9,848 bases of DNA from Deltaproteobacteria bacterium (GTDB taxonomy: Bacteria; Desulfobacterota; DSM-4660; Desulfatiglandales; Desulfatiglandaceae): positions 1 through 9,848 of the forward strand of contig JABGPV010000192.1 in assembly GCA_018644785.1 (NCBI GenBank), written 5' to 3'. Made by a program: the position numbers and the translations under genes. This document shows positions 1 to 6,057 of the stretch, one piece after another. The notes below the pieces were generated by a model. That model ran no database searches. It was given only the letters and a program-made list of their open reading frames with translations, and was not told the DNA's origin. The first letter of the stretch is position 1. Each line of letters starts with the position of its first letter.

Positions 1-1
1 G

Positions 2-1069
2 CTGGTCAAGGGGAAACCTCGAAATCTGACGCTTCTGGTCAGCGCAGCGCCTTTTGATCACGAAGGAGAGCGGTTGGCGGTGGTGGTCATGGAAGACATT
101 ACTGAGCTTTCATCACTTCGTGCGCGTTTGAAAACCGAACACTCTTTTGCAGGCATCATCGGCCAGGATGATCGTATGCTCGAACTGTTTGAAACCATAA
201 AAGAAATCGCGGACGTAAATATCCCGGTTTTGATTCAGGGGGAAAGCGGAACCGGTAAAGAGCTGGTGGCCTCGGCAATTCATAATGAAGGACAGAGATC
301 TTCGGAACCCTTCGTGCCGGTTAATTGCGGGGCTTTACCGGAAGGGCTTCTGGAGAGCGAATTGTTCGGCCATGTGAAGGGTGCTTTTACGGGTGCTGTA
401 AGGGATAAAAAAGGCCGCTTCGAACTGGCGCACCGGGGGACACTTTTCCTTGATGAGATTGGCGATATGCCCAAATCCGTGCAGGTGAAGTTGTTGCGCG
501 TGCTTCAGGAAGGAACATTCGAACGCGTCGGAGGTGAGCGAACCCTGTCCGCAGATGTGCGCCTGATCAGCGCCGCGAACCGCGATTTGAAACGCGAAGT
601 GAACAATGGCAATTTCCGTGATGACCTTTATTACCGTGTTAATGTGGTTCCGGTTTTTCTGCCACCGCTGAAGGAGAGAAAACAGGATATTCCATTGCTG
701 ACGGAACATTTCCTAAGAACAGCCGTGGATGAAGGACAAAAAAACGGCGGGATTTCAAAAGATGCCTTGGCCGTTATGATCGATTATGCCTGGCCTGGAA
801 ATGTTCGTGAGTTGCAGAGCGCAATCCGTTTTGCCATTGTGAAATCACGGGGGCGGCTGATACAGCCGGAGCATCTACCCCTCGAGATGAAAGCGAGCGA
901 AAACGGGAATCGCCCCCGTGGCCCCAAACGAAAGTTAAATGGACCGAATGTGAGCAGGGCACTTATCCAGAGCGGCGGTAATAAAGCCAAAGCCGCCAGA
1001 ATTCTGGATGTGGGTCGCGCTACGCTCTATCGATTTTTGGCTGACCGGCCGGACTTAATGTCTTCCTGA
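2..1069 (+). CDS. Sigma-54-dependent transcriptional activator (PAS-AAA+-Fis), 5' end outside window
   Basis: This is the C-terminal part of a bacterial enhancer-binding protein that opens sigma-54 RNA polymerase promoters by ATP hydrolysis. The reading frame is open from base 2, so the start lies upstream; the TTG at 74 is internal. The first ~30 residues (strand pattern ending AVVVMEDITEL) look like the end of a PAS sensor domain. The AAA+ domain follows, with Walker A GESGTGKE (239-262), the sigma-54 contact loop GAFTGA (380-397), Walker B TLFLDE (440-457), and the arginine-finger region FRDDLYYRVN (about 614-643). A linker leads to a Fis-type helix-turn-helix near the end (GGNKAKAARILDVGRATLYR), which would bind upstream activator sites. 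All key motifs are intact, so it should be active. The signal and target are unknown. I saw no convincing GG-N10-GC sigma-54 promoter in the gaps of this window. Confidence 0.95.
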   Translation: MVKGKPRNLTLLVSAAPFDHEGERLAVVVMEDITELSSLRARLKTEHSFAGIIGQDDRMLELFETIKEIADVNIPVLIQGESGTGKELVASAIHNEGQRSSEPFVPVNCGALPEGLLESELFGHVKGAFTGAVRDKKGRFELAHRGTLFLDEIGDMPKSVQVKLLRVLQEGTFERVGGERTLSADVRLISAANRDLKREVNNGNFRDDLYYRVNVVPVFLPPLKERKQDIPLLTEHFLRTAVDEGQKNGGISKDALAVMIDYAWPGNVRELQSAIRFAIVKSRGRLIQPEHLPLEMKASENGNRPRGPKRKLNGPNVSRALIQSGGNKAKAARILDVGRATLYRFLADRPDLMSS

Positions 1070-1081
1070 TGCAACGGTTTA

Positions 1082-1167
1082 TCTCAGATTAAAATCGGAT
1101 GACTTACCTGAGACAATTCCCTTTATGCAACAAGAATAAAGGGCTCACCCAAAGGTGCCGATTTTAA
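1082..1167. other. Nested inverted-repeat region, possible structured RNA
   Basis: Between the regulator and the next operon lies a perfect 10-bp inverted repeat, TTAAAATCGG (1089-1098) with CCGATTTTAA (1158-1167). It encloses a perfect 8-bp hairpin, CCCTTTAT (1119-1126) with ATAAAGGG (1136-1143), and a 4-bp hairpin, CACC (1146-1149) with GGTG (1154-1157). TCTCAG (1082-1087) can also pair with CTGAGA (1108-1113), crossing the outer stem as a pseudoknot or competing with it. No U-tract directly follows the outer stem, so it is not a canonical terminator. It lies upstream of the promoter predicted for the next operon, so if transcribed it would be 3' UTR of the regulator gene or a separate small RNA. 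I do not recognise a known riboswitch class. Confidence 0.4.
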
Positions 1168-1184
1168 AAAAGTATTTCCTTTTT

Positions 1185-1200
1185 CTTGACCTAGATCAAG
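1185..1200. promoter_or_regulatory. FNR/HcpR-type operator (TTGAC-CTAG-ATCAA)
   Basis: CTTGACCTAGATCAAG is a 16-bp palindrome with a single asymmetric base pair. Its core matches the FNR/ANR consensus TTGAT-N4-ATCAA in nine of ten positions. The centre (1192.5) lies about 40 to 42 bases before the transcription start expected from the -10 box at 1221-1226, which is the class II activator position for the Crp/Fnr family. A redox- or NO-responsive Crp/Fnr regulator (FNR, DNR or HcpR type) is the likely ligand. Which one cannot be told from the site alone. Confidence 0.65.
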
Positions 1201-1220
1201 GTGCTTTCGTTTTTTCAGGT

Positions 1221-1226
1221 CATAAT
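1221..1226 (+). promoter_or_regulatory. -10 box of the HD/ferredoxin operon promoter
   Basis: CATAAT matches the sigma-70 -10 consensus in five of six bases. The -35 position 17 bases upstream (1198-1203, AAGGTG) is poor, as expected of a promoter that needs a class II activator bound over the -35 region. The resulting 5' leader would be about 90 nt, ending with the ribosome binding site AGGGGG (1313-1318) before the ATG at 1324. Confidence 0.5.
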
Positions 1227-1323
1227 GAGACCGAATATTGATGCCATTAAGTTTGCCATTGAGAAAAATGCGCCTAAATTATAGCAAAAAACGAACAAAT
1301 GAAAATTCAAAAAGGGGGATATC

Positions 1324-2073
1324 ATGAAATGCCCGGGACAGGACAGTCAGTATTGGAAACCGGAGGCGGTCTTTGATGTCAAATGTCCGGAATGCGGGAA
1401 TGAAGTTGAGTTTTTTAAAGACGACCCCACAAGGAAATGCTCTAAATGCGGCCATCGTTTTCTTAATCCCGATCTCGATTTCGGGTGCGCTTCTTACTGC
1501 CCGCACGCGGAACAATGCATCGGGAATCTCCCGCCAGAACTCCTTAAAGGAAAGGAAGATCTGCTTAAAGACAGGGTCGCCATTGAAATGAAGCGCTATT
1601 TCAAAGTGGATTTTAAGAGAATTGGTCATGCGAGCCGTGTCGCTCGGTACGCCGAGCAGATCGGCAGGGAAGAGCAGGGGAATCTGGCTGTTATTCTGTC
1701 AGCGGCATATCTTCATGACATCGGCATCAAGGAGGCAGAAAAAAAATATAACAGTACGGCTGCCCGATATCAGGAAAAAGAAGGACCTCCCATCGCCAGG
1801 GAGATTCTCATCAAGCTGGGGACTGCCGAAGAAATTATTGACGAGGTCTGTCATATCATCGGCCATCACCATCATCCCGAAAAAGAGGAAACCGTTAATT
1901 TTAAAAGTCTTTACGATGCGGATTTGATTGCCAACCTTGAAGAAGCACAAAAGGAGAAACCTTCTCCAAGGGAACAATTGGACCCCATCCTGAAAAAATC
2001 ATTCTTGACGGATAGTGGTCGAAAATTTGCTGAAAAAACATTGCTGAAATCAGGTAAAGGAGAAAGCCCATGA
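1324..2073 (+). CDS. HD-domain protein with N-terminal zinc ribbon
   Basis: A 249-residue cytoplasmic protein with two parts. The N-terminus has a zinc-ribbon pattern, CPEC (C21, C24) and CSKC (C39, C42), followed by further cysteines C55, C59 and C65. From about residue 95 to 210 there is an HD domain: H102, the HD pair H131-D132, a histidine run at 181-184 (HHHH), and D198/D200 in SLYDADLIANL. Such domains bind divalent metals and usually hydrolyse phosphate esters, often of nucleotides; no substrate can be inferred here. The start is fixed by AGGGGG six bases upstream of the ATG. The stop codon overlaps the next gene's start (ATGA), so the two are translationally coupled. Transcription probably depends on the Crp/Fnr-type site at 1185-1200. 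The metal-binding front end suggests redox or metal sensing, but that is inference. Confidence 0.85.
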   Translation: MKCPGQDSQYWKPEAVFDVKCPECGNEVEFFKDDPTRKCSKCGHRFLNPDLDFGCASYCPHAEQCIGNLPPELLKGKEDLLKDRVAIEMKRYFKVDFKRIGHASRVARYAEQIGREEQGNLAVILSAAYLHDIGIKEAEKKYNSTAARYQEKEGPPIAREILIKLGTAEEIIDEVCHIIGHHHHPEKEETVNFKSLYDADLIANLEEAQKEKPSPREQLDPILKKSFLTDSGRKFAEKTLLKSGKGESP

Positions 2074-2813
2074 AAGTCATGCGTAAGATAATCGAAATAG
2101 ATGATGAGCTTTGCGACGGGTGCGGCGAATGCGTGCCCGCCTGTGCCGAAGGCGCCATAGAGGTGATTGACGGAAAAGCCCGCGTGGTGGCGGAAAAATA
2201 CTGCGATGGATTGGGCGCCTGCATGGGTGAGTGTCCCAATGATGCACTCCGGATTGTGGAGCGCGAAGCAGAGGATTTCGACGAAGAGGCGGTGGAAGTG
2301 TACTTGAAGGAAAAGGAAAAGAAGCCGGAGATGACCCTTCCGGTTGCCGGTTGTCCCTCCTCCCAGATCAAGACTTTTGCTCCCACGGGCGTGAAAGGCG
2401 GCGGCTCATCGAATCTCTCTCACTGGCCGGTTCAGATTCATCTCATCCAGCCCCATGCCCCTTTTCTGAAAGGCGCGGATCTGTTGGTTGCGGCGGATTG
2501 CACAGCATTTGCCAGCGCCAATTTTCACCAGGATTATCTTAAGGGAAAGGTGGTCATGATTGGATGTCCGAAACTTGATGATGCGGAAGCTTATATTCAA
2601 AAGTTTACGGATATTTTCAAGACAGCGGACATCAAAAGTATCACGGTTCTGGTCATGGAAGTGCCCTGCTGTTCAGCGTTGCCCGTGATAATCCAGCGTG
2701 CCACGGAAGCTGCTGAAAAAGAGATTCCAATGGAAATCCAGGTGATCAGTACTCGAGGAGAGGTGTTGAAAAACAATGAAAAGCCCTTGGGTAACCTTCA
2801 GACAATAGGTTGA
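2070..2813 (+). CDS. 4Fe-4S ferredoxin-type protein with cysteine-rich C-terminal domain
   Basis: A 247-residue protein. The N-terminal ~65 residues form a 2[4Fe-4S]-type ferredoxin fold. The first motif is complete (C15, C18, C21, C25). The second, CDGLGACMGECP, has only C45, C51 and C55, with Leu48 where the second cysteine would normally be, so the second cluster may be 3Fe-4S or may use another ligand. The remaining ~150 residues carry conserved-looking cysteine motifs: AGCPSS (C95), AADCTAF (C144), IGCPKLDD (C166) and VPCCSAL (C200, C201). Proteins of this build occur in anaerobes, in some cases next to hybrid cluster protein genes under HcpR control; I am recalling this family context and have not checked it. 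ATG at 2070 overlaps the previous stop and has GGAG at 2059-2062; ATG at 2079 is an alternative start. Its role is probably electron transfer or redox sensing. Function is not established. Confidence 0.85.
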   Translation: MKVMRKIIEIDDELCDGCGECVPACAEGAIEVIDGKARVVAEKYCDGLGACMGECPNDALRIVEREAEDFDEEAVEVYLKEKEKKPEMTLPVAGCPSSQIKTFAPTGVKGGGSSNLSHWPVQIHLIQPHAPFLKGADLLVAADCTAFASANFHQDYLKGKVVMIGCPKLDDAEAYIQKFTDIFKTADIKSITVLVMEVPCCSALPVIIQRATEAAEKEIPMEIQVISTRGEVLKNNEKPLGNLQTIG

Positions 2814-2829
2814 GAAAGGGGGGTAAAAT

Positions 2830-2867
2830 AAAGAGCGGGTCCTTCATCAGAAGGCCCCGCTCTTTTT
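2830..2867. terminator. Strong rho-independent terminator between convergent genes
   Basis: AAAGAGCGGG (2830-2839) pairs perfectly with CCCGCTCTTT (2856-2865). After one mismatch the inner stem CCTTC/GAAGG (2841-2845 with 2850-2854) closes the loop ATCA. The plus-strand T-run (2863-2867) ends the HD/ferredoxin operon. On the minus strand the stem sits 13 bp beyond the gcdA stop and is followed by a weaker T-rich stretch, so it probably also ends the glutaryl-CoA operon. Confidence 0.9.
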
Positions 2868-2879
2868 GTTTGGGGAATG

Positions 2880-4613
2880 TTATCCTTTGATAATTCTGGG
2901 AAGCATCATGTGGTGGTGTGGGCAGATGGAAACGGGATTCTGGTAGGCGCAGCCGGCAAAGGCCGCAATGTATTTTCTCATCATGGGGAATGAGACGATT
3001 TCATCCACAAAGCCCCTGTTGGCGCAATATACGGGCCTGGAATTGTCATGATACTGTTGGGCCAGGTCGTTCATTTTGTCAATGACAGGCCCTAAAGGCC
3101 GGCCGGCATCCTTTTCCTTGACCAGCCGTCGCGCAAAGGCTGCGGCTGCGGCTGTCTCACCATGCATCACTTGAATTTCAGTGGTGGGTGTTCCAAGGGT
3201 AAAGGCATTGTGATTGTTACTGGTGGGTCCCCCCATGATGTAATGGGCCGCTGCGGTGCCTTTCCTGAGTACAATACAGATCTGGGGAACGTCCGTCTGT
3301 TCGATGGAATAGATGAGGGACTGGCCGAGAGCCAGAAGTTCCGCTTTTTCCGCTATATCCCCAACATCGATGCCGGATGTGTCCTGAAACCAAACGATGG
3401 GAACCCGGTCTCGCCCGCATAGGGTGACGAATTCATTCATCTTGATCAAACCCTGCCGATACAGCTTTCCGCCGATTCCGGGATAGGGTGCGTATTCGGG
3501 ATATTTGGCGCCCAGGAAGCCCTGTCGATTTCCGATAAAGGCCATCAGGAATCCGTTGATTTTGGCCAATCCCGTATAAACCTCGGGGCCGTAGCCGGGC
3601 CGGAATTCCATGTGCTCACTGTTGTCAAAAATGCGGGCCATCATTTCGTCCAGGCTGTAACTTCGCTTCTGGTTGAAGGCCACGATGCTGTTAATGTCTT
3701 CACCTGAAAACTTGGGTTCTTTGGGCTCCGCCACCCTGAAAAAGTTGGGATCATAGGCAGGGCACATATCCACATATTTTTTAAGGGCGTCCAGGACACC
3801 TTCTTCGGTTTCATAAACTTCTTTGAAGAAGCCCGTTTCAGCAAAATGAATGGGGACGCTGCCCGGAGGGACTTCCTTGAAATGACGCGTGGATTCAATC
3901 AGCTGCTCCGCGCCGTCCTCGTCAAATTTGCCTCTGGGGCTCATGCCGCTCACAATGCCGCCGCCCCCAACCGCTACATTGGCGTCTTTGTGGGCCAACA
4001 GGATGGTGGGGCTGATGCCCTGGTATCCGCCGCCTGCCGGGTTTGTGCCGTAAATACCGGCCAGAATGGGCACGCCCAGTTTTTCAAGCTCCGCATGGCG
4101 GAAAAAAGTGGTACCGTTTCCCCTTCGGTTGGCATAGACTTCGTGCTGCTCCGGCAGTTTGACGCCGCTGCAGTTTACGATCCACACCAGCGGAACGTGC
4201 AGCCGTTTGGCCATGTCCGTAACCCGAAGCTGATTGTCTGCCTGTCCGGCGATCCAGGCGCCGGCCATGACTTTGTTGTTGAAACCGATAACCACAGCCC
4301 ACTTGCCGTTGATTTTGGCCAGCCCATCAATGACCCCGGTGGTCCCTTCCTCGTTGAACTGGGGATCATAGAGGGTGTGAAGCGGACACCAGGTGCCTGG
4401 ATCGATGAGGTAGTCGATGCGTTCCCAGACGTTCAGTTGCCCGCGTTTTTTGAGAATCTTTTCAGGGAGGCCTGCGTTCTTGACGGCTTCAACCGCCTCG
4501 GCCAACTGCTTCTCCACACCTTGAATGTTTTCAACGTTTCCCTTGGCGGCTTCCATCTGTTTGTCGGTAAGAGGCTTGCCGAAAGGGGTCATTTCTTCAA
4601 AATAAGGTTTCAT
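2880..4613 (-). CDS. gcdA: Glutaconyl-CoA decarboxylase alpha subunit (carboxyltransferase)
   Basis: A 577-residue protein, close to the ~587 residues known for GcdA of glutamate-fermenting bacteria. It carries the two crotonase-like carboxyltransferase domains typical of biotin-dependent decarboxylases, at about residues 60-320 and 320-560. Glycine-rich CoA/carboxylate-binding motifs are visible: AVGGGGIVSGMSPRG (214-228) and MGGPTSNNHNAFTLGTP (460-476). GcdA moves the glutaconyl-CoA carboxyl group to biotin on a separate carrier subunit. The membrane beta subunit then releases CO2 and exports Na+, giving crotonyl-CoA. No biotinyl domain (AMKM) is present here, as expected for the alpha subunit. 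The ribosome binding site GGAGGA sits just before the ATG. It follows the dehydrogenase gene by 22 bp, so the two are one transcript. The beta, gamma and delta subunit genes are absent from the window. A methylmalonyl- or propionyl-CoA carboxyltransferase subunit is the alternative, made less likely by length and neighbour. Confidence 0.92.
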   Translation of the reverse strand: MKPYFEEMTPFGKPLTDKQMEAAKGNVENIQGVEKQLAEAVEAVKNAGLPEKILKKRGQLNVWERIDYLIDPGTWCPLHTLYDPQFNEEGTTGVIDGLAKINGKWAVVIGFNNKVMAGAWIAGQADNQLRVTDMAKRLHVPLVWIVNCSGVKLPEQHEVYANRRGNGTTFFRHAELEKLGVPILAGIYGTNPAGGGYQGISPTILLAHKDANVAVGGGGIVSGMSPRGKFDEDGAEQLIESTRHFKEVPPGSVPIHFAETGFFKEVYETEEGVLDALKKYVDMCPAYDPNFFRVAEPKEPKFSGEDINSIVAFNQKRSYSLDEMMARIFDNSEHMEFRPGYGPEVYTGLAKINGFLMAFIGNRQGFLGAKYPEYAPYPGIGGKLYRQGLIKMNEFVTLCGRDRVPIVWFQDTSGIDVGDIAEKAELLALGQSLIYSIEQTDVPQICIVLRKGTAAAHYIMGGPTSNNHNAFTLGTPTTEIQVMHGETAAAAAFARRLVKEKDAGRPLGPVIDKMNDLAQQYHDNSRPVYCANRGFVDEIVSFPMMRKYIAAFAGCAYQNPVSICPHHHMMLPRIIKG

Positions 4614-4635
4614 TGTTCCTCCGTATTATACGCTC

Positions 4636-5799
4636 TTACCTGTTCGCTTTTCGAATGCCCAATTGGTCCAGGGCAATGATCATCTTACAGATATTGGTAG
4701 ACCCTTCTACCAGTTGGTATGTGGGGGCGTCTCGGTAATAACGCGCTACCGGGTATTCCGTTGAATAGCCGTAGGCACCGAGGATTTTCATGGCCACCTG
4801 GCTCGCCTTGACAGCAATTTCACCGGCGAGATATTTGGCCTGGGCCACTTCCAGGGTGTTTCCCAGGTTGCCCTGATCTTTCTGCCAGGCAGCTTTATAA
4901 ACCACCATGCGGGCCGCTTCGATCTCCGCGGTGATCTGCCCCACCAGGTCCTGGTTCATCTGGAACCCTCCGATGGGTTTCCCGAACTGCTCTCTTTCCT
5001 GGCAATAGGCGGTGGCTGCATCCAGACAGGCTTGTGCCAAGCCAATACCGCCGGCGGCGGCGGAAAGCCGGGTCTGGTTCAGAGAACCAAAGACGATTTT
5101 AGCGCCGTCACCGGGTTCCCCCAGAATATTTTCTTTGGGAACCTGGGTGTCTTCCAGATAAATTTCACCGGTTGGCGATGATCGGGAACCCATCTTGTCC
5201 AGATCCGTAGTGGAAATGCCGCTAAAGTTTTTCGGCTCAATCACGAATGCGGATAGACCTCTTCCCCTGGCGTCTTTGTTCGTATAGGCATAAAATATGA
5301 GGGCGTCGGCCACGCTGGTATTGGATATCCAGGTTTTTGAGCCGTTCAACAGCCAGTGGTCCCCTTTGTCCTGTGCGGTGGATTTCATGGCCATGACGTC
5401 GGAACCGGCATTGGGTTCGGTAATGCCGAAGCCGCCCATATATTCGGCGCTCACCAGCTTCGAGACGTATTTTTCCTTGAGGTCATCGGTGCCGTAGCGA
5501 AAAATGGTAAAGGCGCATCCCAGGGTCTGCATATTGATCTGGACCCGAAGGGAGCTGGAAGCCCTGGCGATCTCCTCTGTAAGGATTATGGCCGCCAGCC
5601 AGCCCATTTCATTTCCGCCGTATTCTTCAGGTATGACCGTTCCGAAAAAGCCCAACTCTCCCATGGGTTTGACGACTTCTTCATAGGGGAAATAATGCTT
5701 CTCATCCCATTCGTCTGCAAAGGGAGCGATTTTCTCAGCGGCAAAATCACGGGCCATATCGCGGAGCATCTGCAACTCTTCGCTTAATCCAAAATCCAT
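4636..5799 (-). CDS. gcdH: Glutaryl-CoA dehydrogenase, probably nondecarboxylating
   Basis: A 387-residue FAD-dependent acyl-CoA dehydrogenase. The signature FGITEPNAGSDVMAMKS is at 124-140, and the catalytic base is Glu365 in QLVEGSTNIC. REQFGKPIGGFQ (269-280) is the typical helical-domain motif. Aligning by eye with human GCDH, the residues that promote decarboxylation there (Glu87, Ser95, Tyr369) are replaced by Ala78, Val86 and Val364. As I recall, the same replacements mark the nondecarboxylating enzyme of Desulfococcus multivorans, which releases glutaconyl-CoA. The downstream glutaconyl-CoA decarboxylase gene fits this, since a decarboxylating enzyme would not need it. Electrons go to electron-transfer flavoprotein, whose genes are not in the window. 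AGGAGG lies seven bases before the ATG. The gene leads a two-gene operon with gcdA and is divergent from the selenoprotein gene. A generic short-chain acyl-CoA dehydrogenase is the fallback call. Confidence 0.88.
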   Translation of the reverse strand: MDFGLSEELQMLRDMARDFAAEKIAPFADEWDEKHYFPYEEVVKPMGELGFFGTVIPEEYGGNEMGWLAAIILTEEIARASSSLRVQINMQTLGCAFTIFRYGTDDLKEKYVSKLVSAEYMGGFGITEPNAGSDVMAMKSTAQDKGDHWLLNGSKTWISNTSVADALIFYAYTNKDARGRGLSAFVIEPKNFSGISTTDLDKMGSRSSPTGEIYLEDTQVPKENILGEPGDGAKIVFGSLNQTRLSAAAGGIGLAQACLDAATAYCQEREQFGKPIGGFQMNQDLVGQITAEIEAARMVVYKAAWQKDQGNLGNTLEVAQAKYLAGEIAVKASQVAMKILGAYGYSTEYPVARYYRDAPTYQLVEGSTNICKMIIALDQLGIRKANR

Positions 5800-5852
5800 A
5801 AGTGAACCTCCTTCTTTGAAGCAAAGTGTGTTAACGTAAATCCGAATGGTAT

Positions 5853-5881
5853 CTCTTACAGCATGAAAAGAAAATTGGCAA
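5853..5881 (-). promoter_or_regulatory. Candidate sigma-70 promoter of gcdH-gcdA
   Basis: On the minus strand TTGCCA (5876-5881) matches the -35 consensus in five of six bases. It is followed after exactly 17 bases by TAAGAG (5853-5858), a weak -10 with three matches. The predicted leader to the ATG at 5799 is about 45 nt. The call is tentative because of the poor -10. Confidence 0.35.
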
Positions 5882-5894
5882 CAGATTAATTCAC

Positions 5895-5908
5895 ATTGTA
5901 GCTACAAT
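5895..5908. promoter_or_regulatory. Perfect 14-bp palindrome, likely operator in divergent region
   Basis: ATTGTAGCTACAAT is a perfect inverted repeat with no spacer, in the 258-bp gap between the divergent glutaryl-CoA dehydrogenase and selenoprotein genes. It lies 13 bp upstream of the proposed gcdH -35 and about 70 bp upstream of the selenoprotein -35. Its size and symmetry suit a dimeric repressor such as a TetR- or GntR-family regulator of acyl-CoA metabolism. No such regulator gene is in the window, so the binder is unknown. Confidence 0.5.
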
Positions 5909-5976
5909 TTAACTTTTTTCTTTCAGGGCTCTCCCGGTTCCCTATTTTGATTTTCCGCTGTTTTTTCATTTCCTCA

Positions 5977-6005
5977 TTGACATTTAGTTCAGAAGGTCCT
6001 AGAAA
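5977..6005 (+). promoter_or_regulatory. Sigma-70 promoter of the selenoprotein gene
   Basis: A perfect -35 box TTGACA (5977-5982) is followed after 17 bases by TAGAAA (6000-6005), four of six matches to the -10 consensus. Transcription would start near 6012, giving a leader of about 46 nt that holds the strong ribosome binding site GGAGGAGG (6043-6050). Confidence 0.6.
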
Positions 6006-6057
6006 AGCGAAGTTATTAAGAATAATGGGTTAGAAGATAAACGGAGGAGGTTAATTG

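Noticed and set aside
1241..1259. Direct repeat TGCCATT (1241-1247 and 1253-1259) in the HD operon leader.
   Set aside because: Seven bases, two copies and AT-rich surroundings are too little to call a regulatory or mobile repeat.
1070..1323. Sigma-54 (-24/-12) promoter as a target of the adjacent activator.
   Set aside because: No TGGCAC-N5-TTGCW-like sequence was found in this gap, nor in the gaps at 5800-6057 or 8215-8409.
3846..4679. 277-codon open frame on the plus strand opposite gcdA.
   Set aside because: It is antisense to strongly conserved carboxyltransferase sequence, has no recognisable product, and is explained by the codon bias of gcdA.
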